A stretch of 23,427 nt of DNA from positions 1 through 23,427 of the forward strand of contig CAAGDO010000324.1 of assembly GCA_900768625.1 (NCBI GenBank), in the 5' to 3' direction. The DNA is from Bacteroidaceae bacterium. Its GTDB lineage: Bacteria; Bacteroidota; Bacteroidia; Bacteroidales; Bacteroidaceae. Under the pieces are notes generated by a model. That model made no database searches. It had not been told where the DNA came from and worked only from the letters and a program-made list of their open reading frames with translations. This document shows, piece by piece, positions 23,189-23,427 of this stretch; the stretch's first letter is position 1; each line of letters opens with the position of its first letter. Position numbers and translations under genes: made by a program.

Positions 23189-23427
23189 CTATAACTCCTT
23201 GTGGACGTCGAACGAAGGGCAGGCCTTGGGAGCGTAGTCGCGGTGGCCGTGGACGGCAGCGTTCGGGAACCGCTTCCGCAGGTCGCTGACCAGACGGCGC
23301 AGGGCTGCGCGCTGTTGGGGCGTGCGTGTGTCTTTGGGTTTGCCCGACGCGTCCAGTCCGCCGACGTAGCAAATGCCGATGCTGCGGGCATTATGGTTTG
23401 AGGTGTGCGCGCCGATCTGTTCGACAG
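23189..23427 (-). CDS. N-acetylmuramoyl-L-alanine amidase, C-terminal part (cut off by window)
   Basis: A minus-strand frame enters from the window edge (first full codon at 23425) and ends with TAG at 23189-23191, giving 78 codons. The translation reads VEQIGAHTSNHNARSIGICY, then VGGLDASGKPKDTRTPQQRA, and near the end VHGHRDYAPKACPSFD. This fits the C-terminal half of Amidase_2-type peptidoglycan amidases (T7 lysozyme-like). A His and a Cys typical of the zinc site appear in GHRD and KACPSFD. The start and the first zinc ligand lie outside. Such genes are common in Bacteroidota near HU-like genes and prophage-like islands. The 171 nt between it and the membrane protein hold no gene that I can support. 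Confidence 0.85.
   Translation of the reverse strand, partial: VEQIGAHTSNHNARSIGICYVGGLDASGKPKDTRTPQQRAALRRLVSDLRKRFPNAAVHGHRDYAPKACPSFDVHKEL

Overview
The window reads as chromosomal DNA of a Bacteroidota bacterium, most likely Bacteroidales and Prevotella-like. The support is protein family content (a YidC with a large periplasmic domain next to a CTP synthase, a PCMD-type secreted protein, dipeptidyl peptidase 5, secreted GH16 and GH43 enzymes). In addition, matches to the Bacteroidetes -7 promoter element TAnnTTTG sit upstream of several genes, and Shine-Dalgarno sites are mostly missing. Species was not determined. I saw no rRNA, tRNA, CRISPR array, integrase or transposase.

Layout. 1-143: cut-off copy of an intergenic repeat. 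163-918 (-): cutC. 1014-2881 (+): the pyrK-pyrD operon (class 1B dihydroorotate dehydrogenase) with promoter, leader hairpin and strong terminator. 2933-5285 (-): an outer-membrane beta-barrel gene and a secreted PCMD-like gene. 5298-5785: gene-free, with a promoter-like site on +, a two-way terminator and a full repeat copy. 5785-9379 (-): dipeptidyl peptidase 5 followed by an MFS transporter. 9396-13270 (-): pyrG-yidC with promoter and terminator. 13426-13508: unexplained inverted repeat. 13524-14666 (-): a GH43 enzyme, with a third repeat copy and a promoter-like site upstream. 15134-22012 (+): LMW protein tyrosine phosphatase, Zn-ribbon Nudix hydrolase, rsmG, metallo-beta-lactamase-fold hydrolase, Uup-like ABC-F ATPase, rarA and a GH16 glucanase. 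22130-23017 (+): an unrecognised membrane protein. 23189-23427 (-): the C-terminal end of an N-acetylmuramoyl-L-alanine amidase that runs off the window.

How the genes work together. Most of the window is housekeeping: pyrimidine synthesis (PyrK, PyrD, PyrG), membrane protein insertion (YidC), rRNA methylation (RsmG), translation quality (ABC-F) and replication repair (RarA). Around it lie nutrient-capture functions: periplasmic dipeptide release by DPP5 with a tightly linked transporter that may import the dipeptides, and two secreted carbohydrases that are not in a SusC/SusD locus here.

The most unusual structure is a family of ~193-bp end-to-end imperfect palindromes (three copies, same orientation) with an 18-bp terminal inverted repeat. 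It looks like a MITE or a structured intergenic repeat. One copy forms the last base of the MFS stop codon, and another supplies most of a small ORF in the GH43 leader region. No clearly new multi-gene system was found; the repeat family and the DPP5-MFS pair are the best leads.
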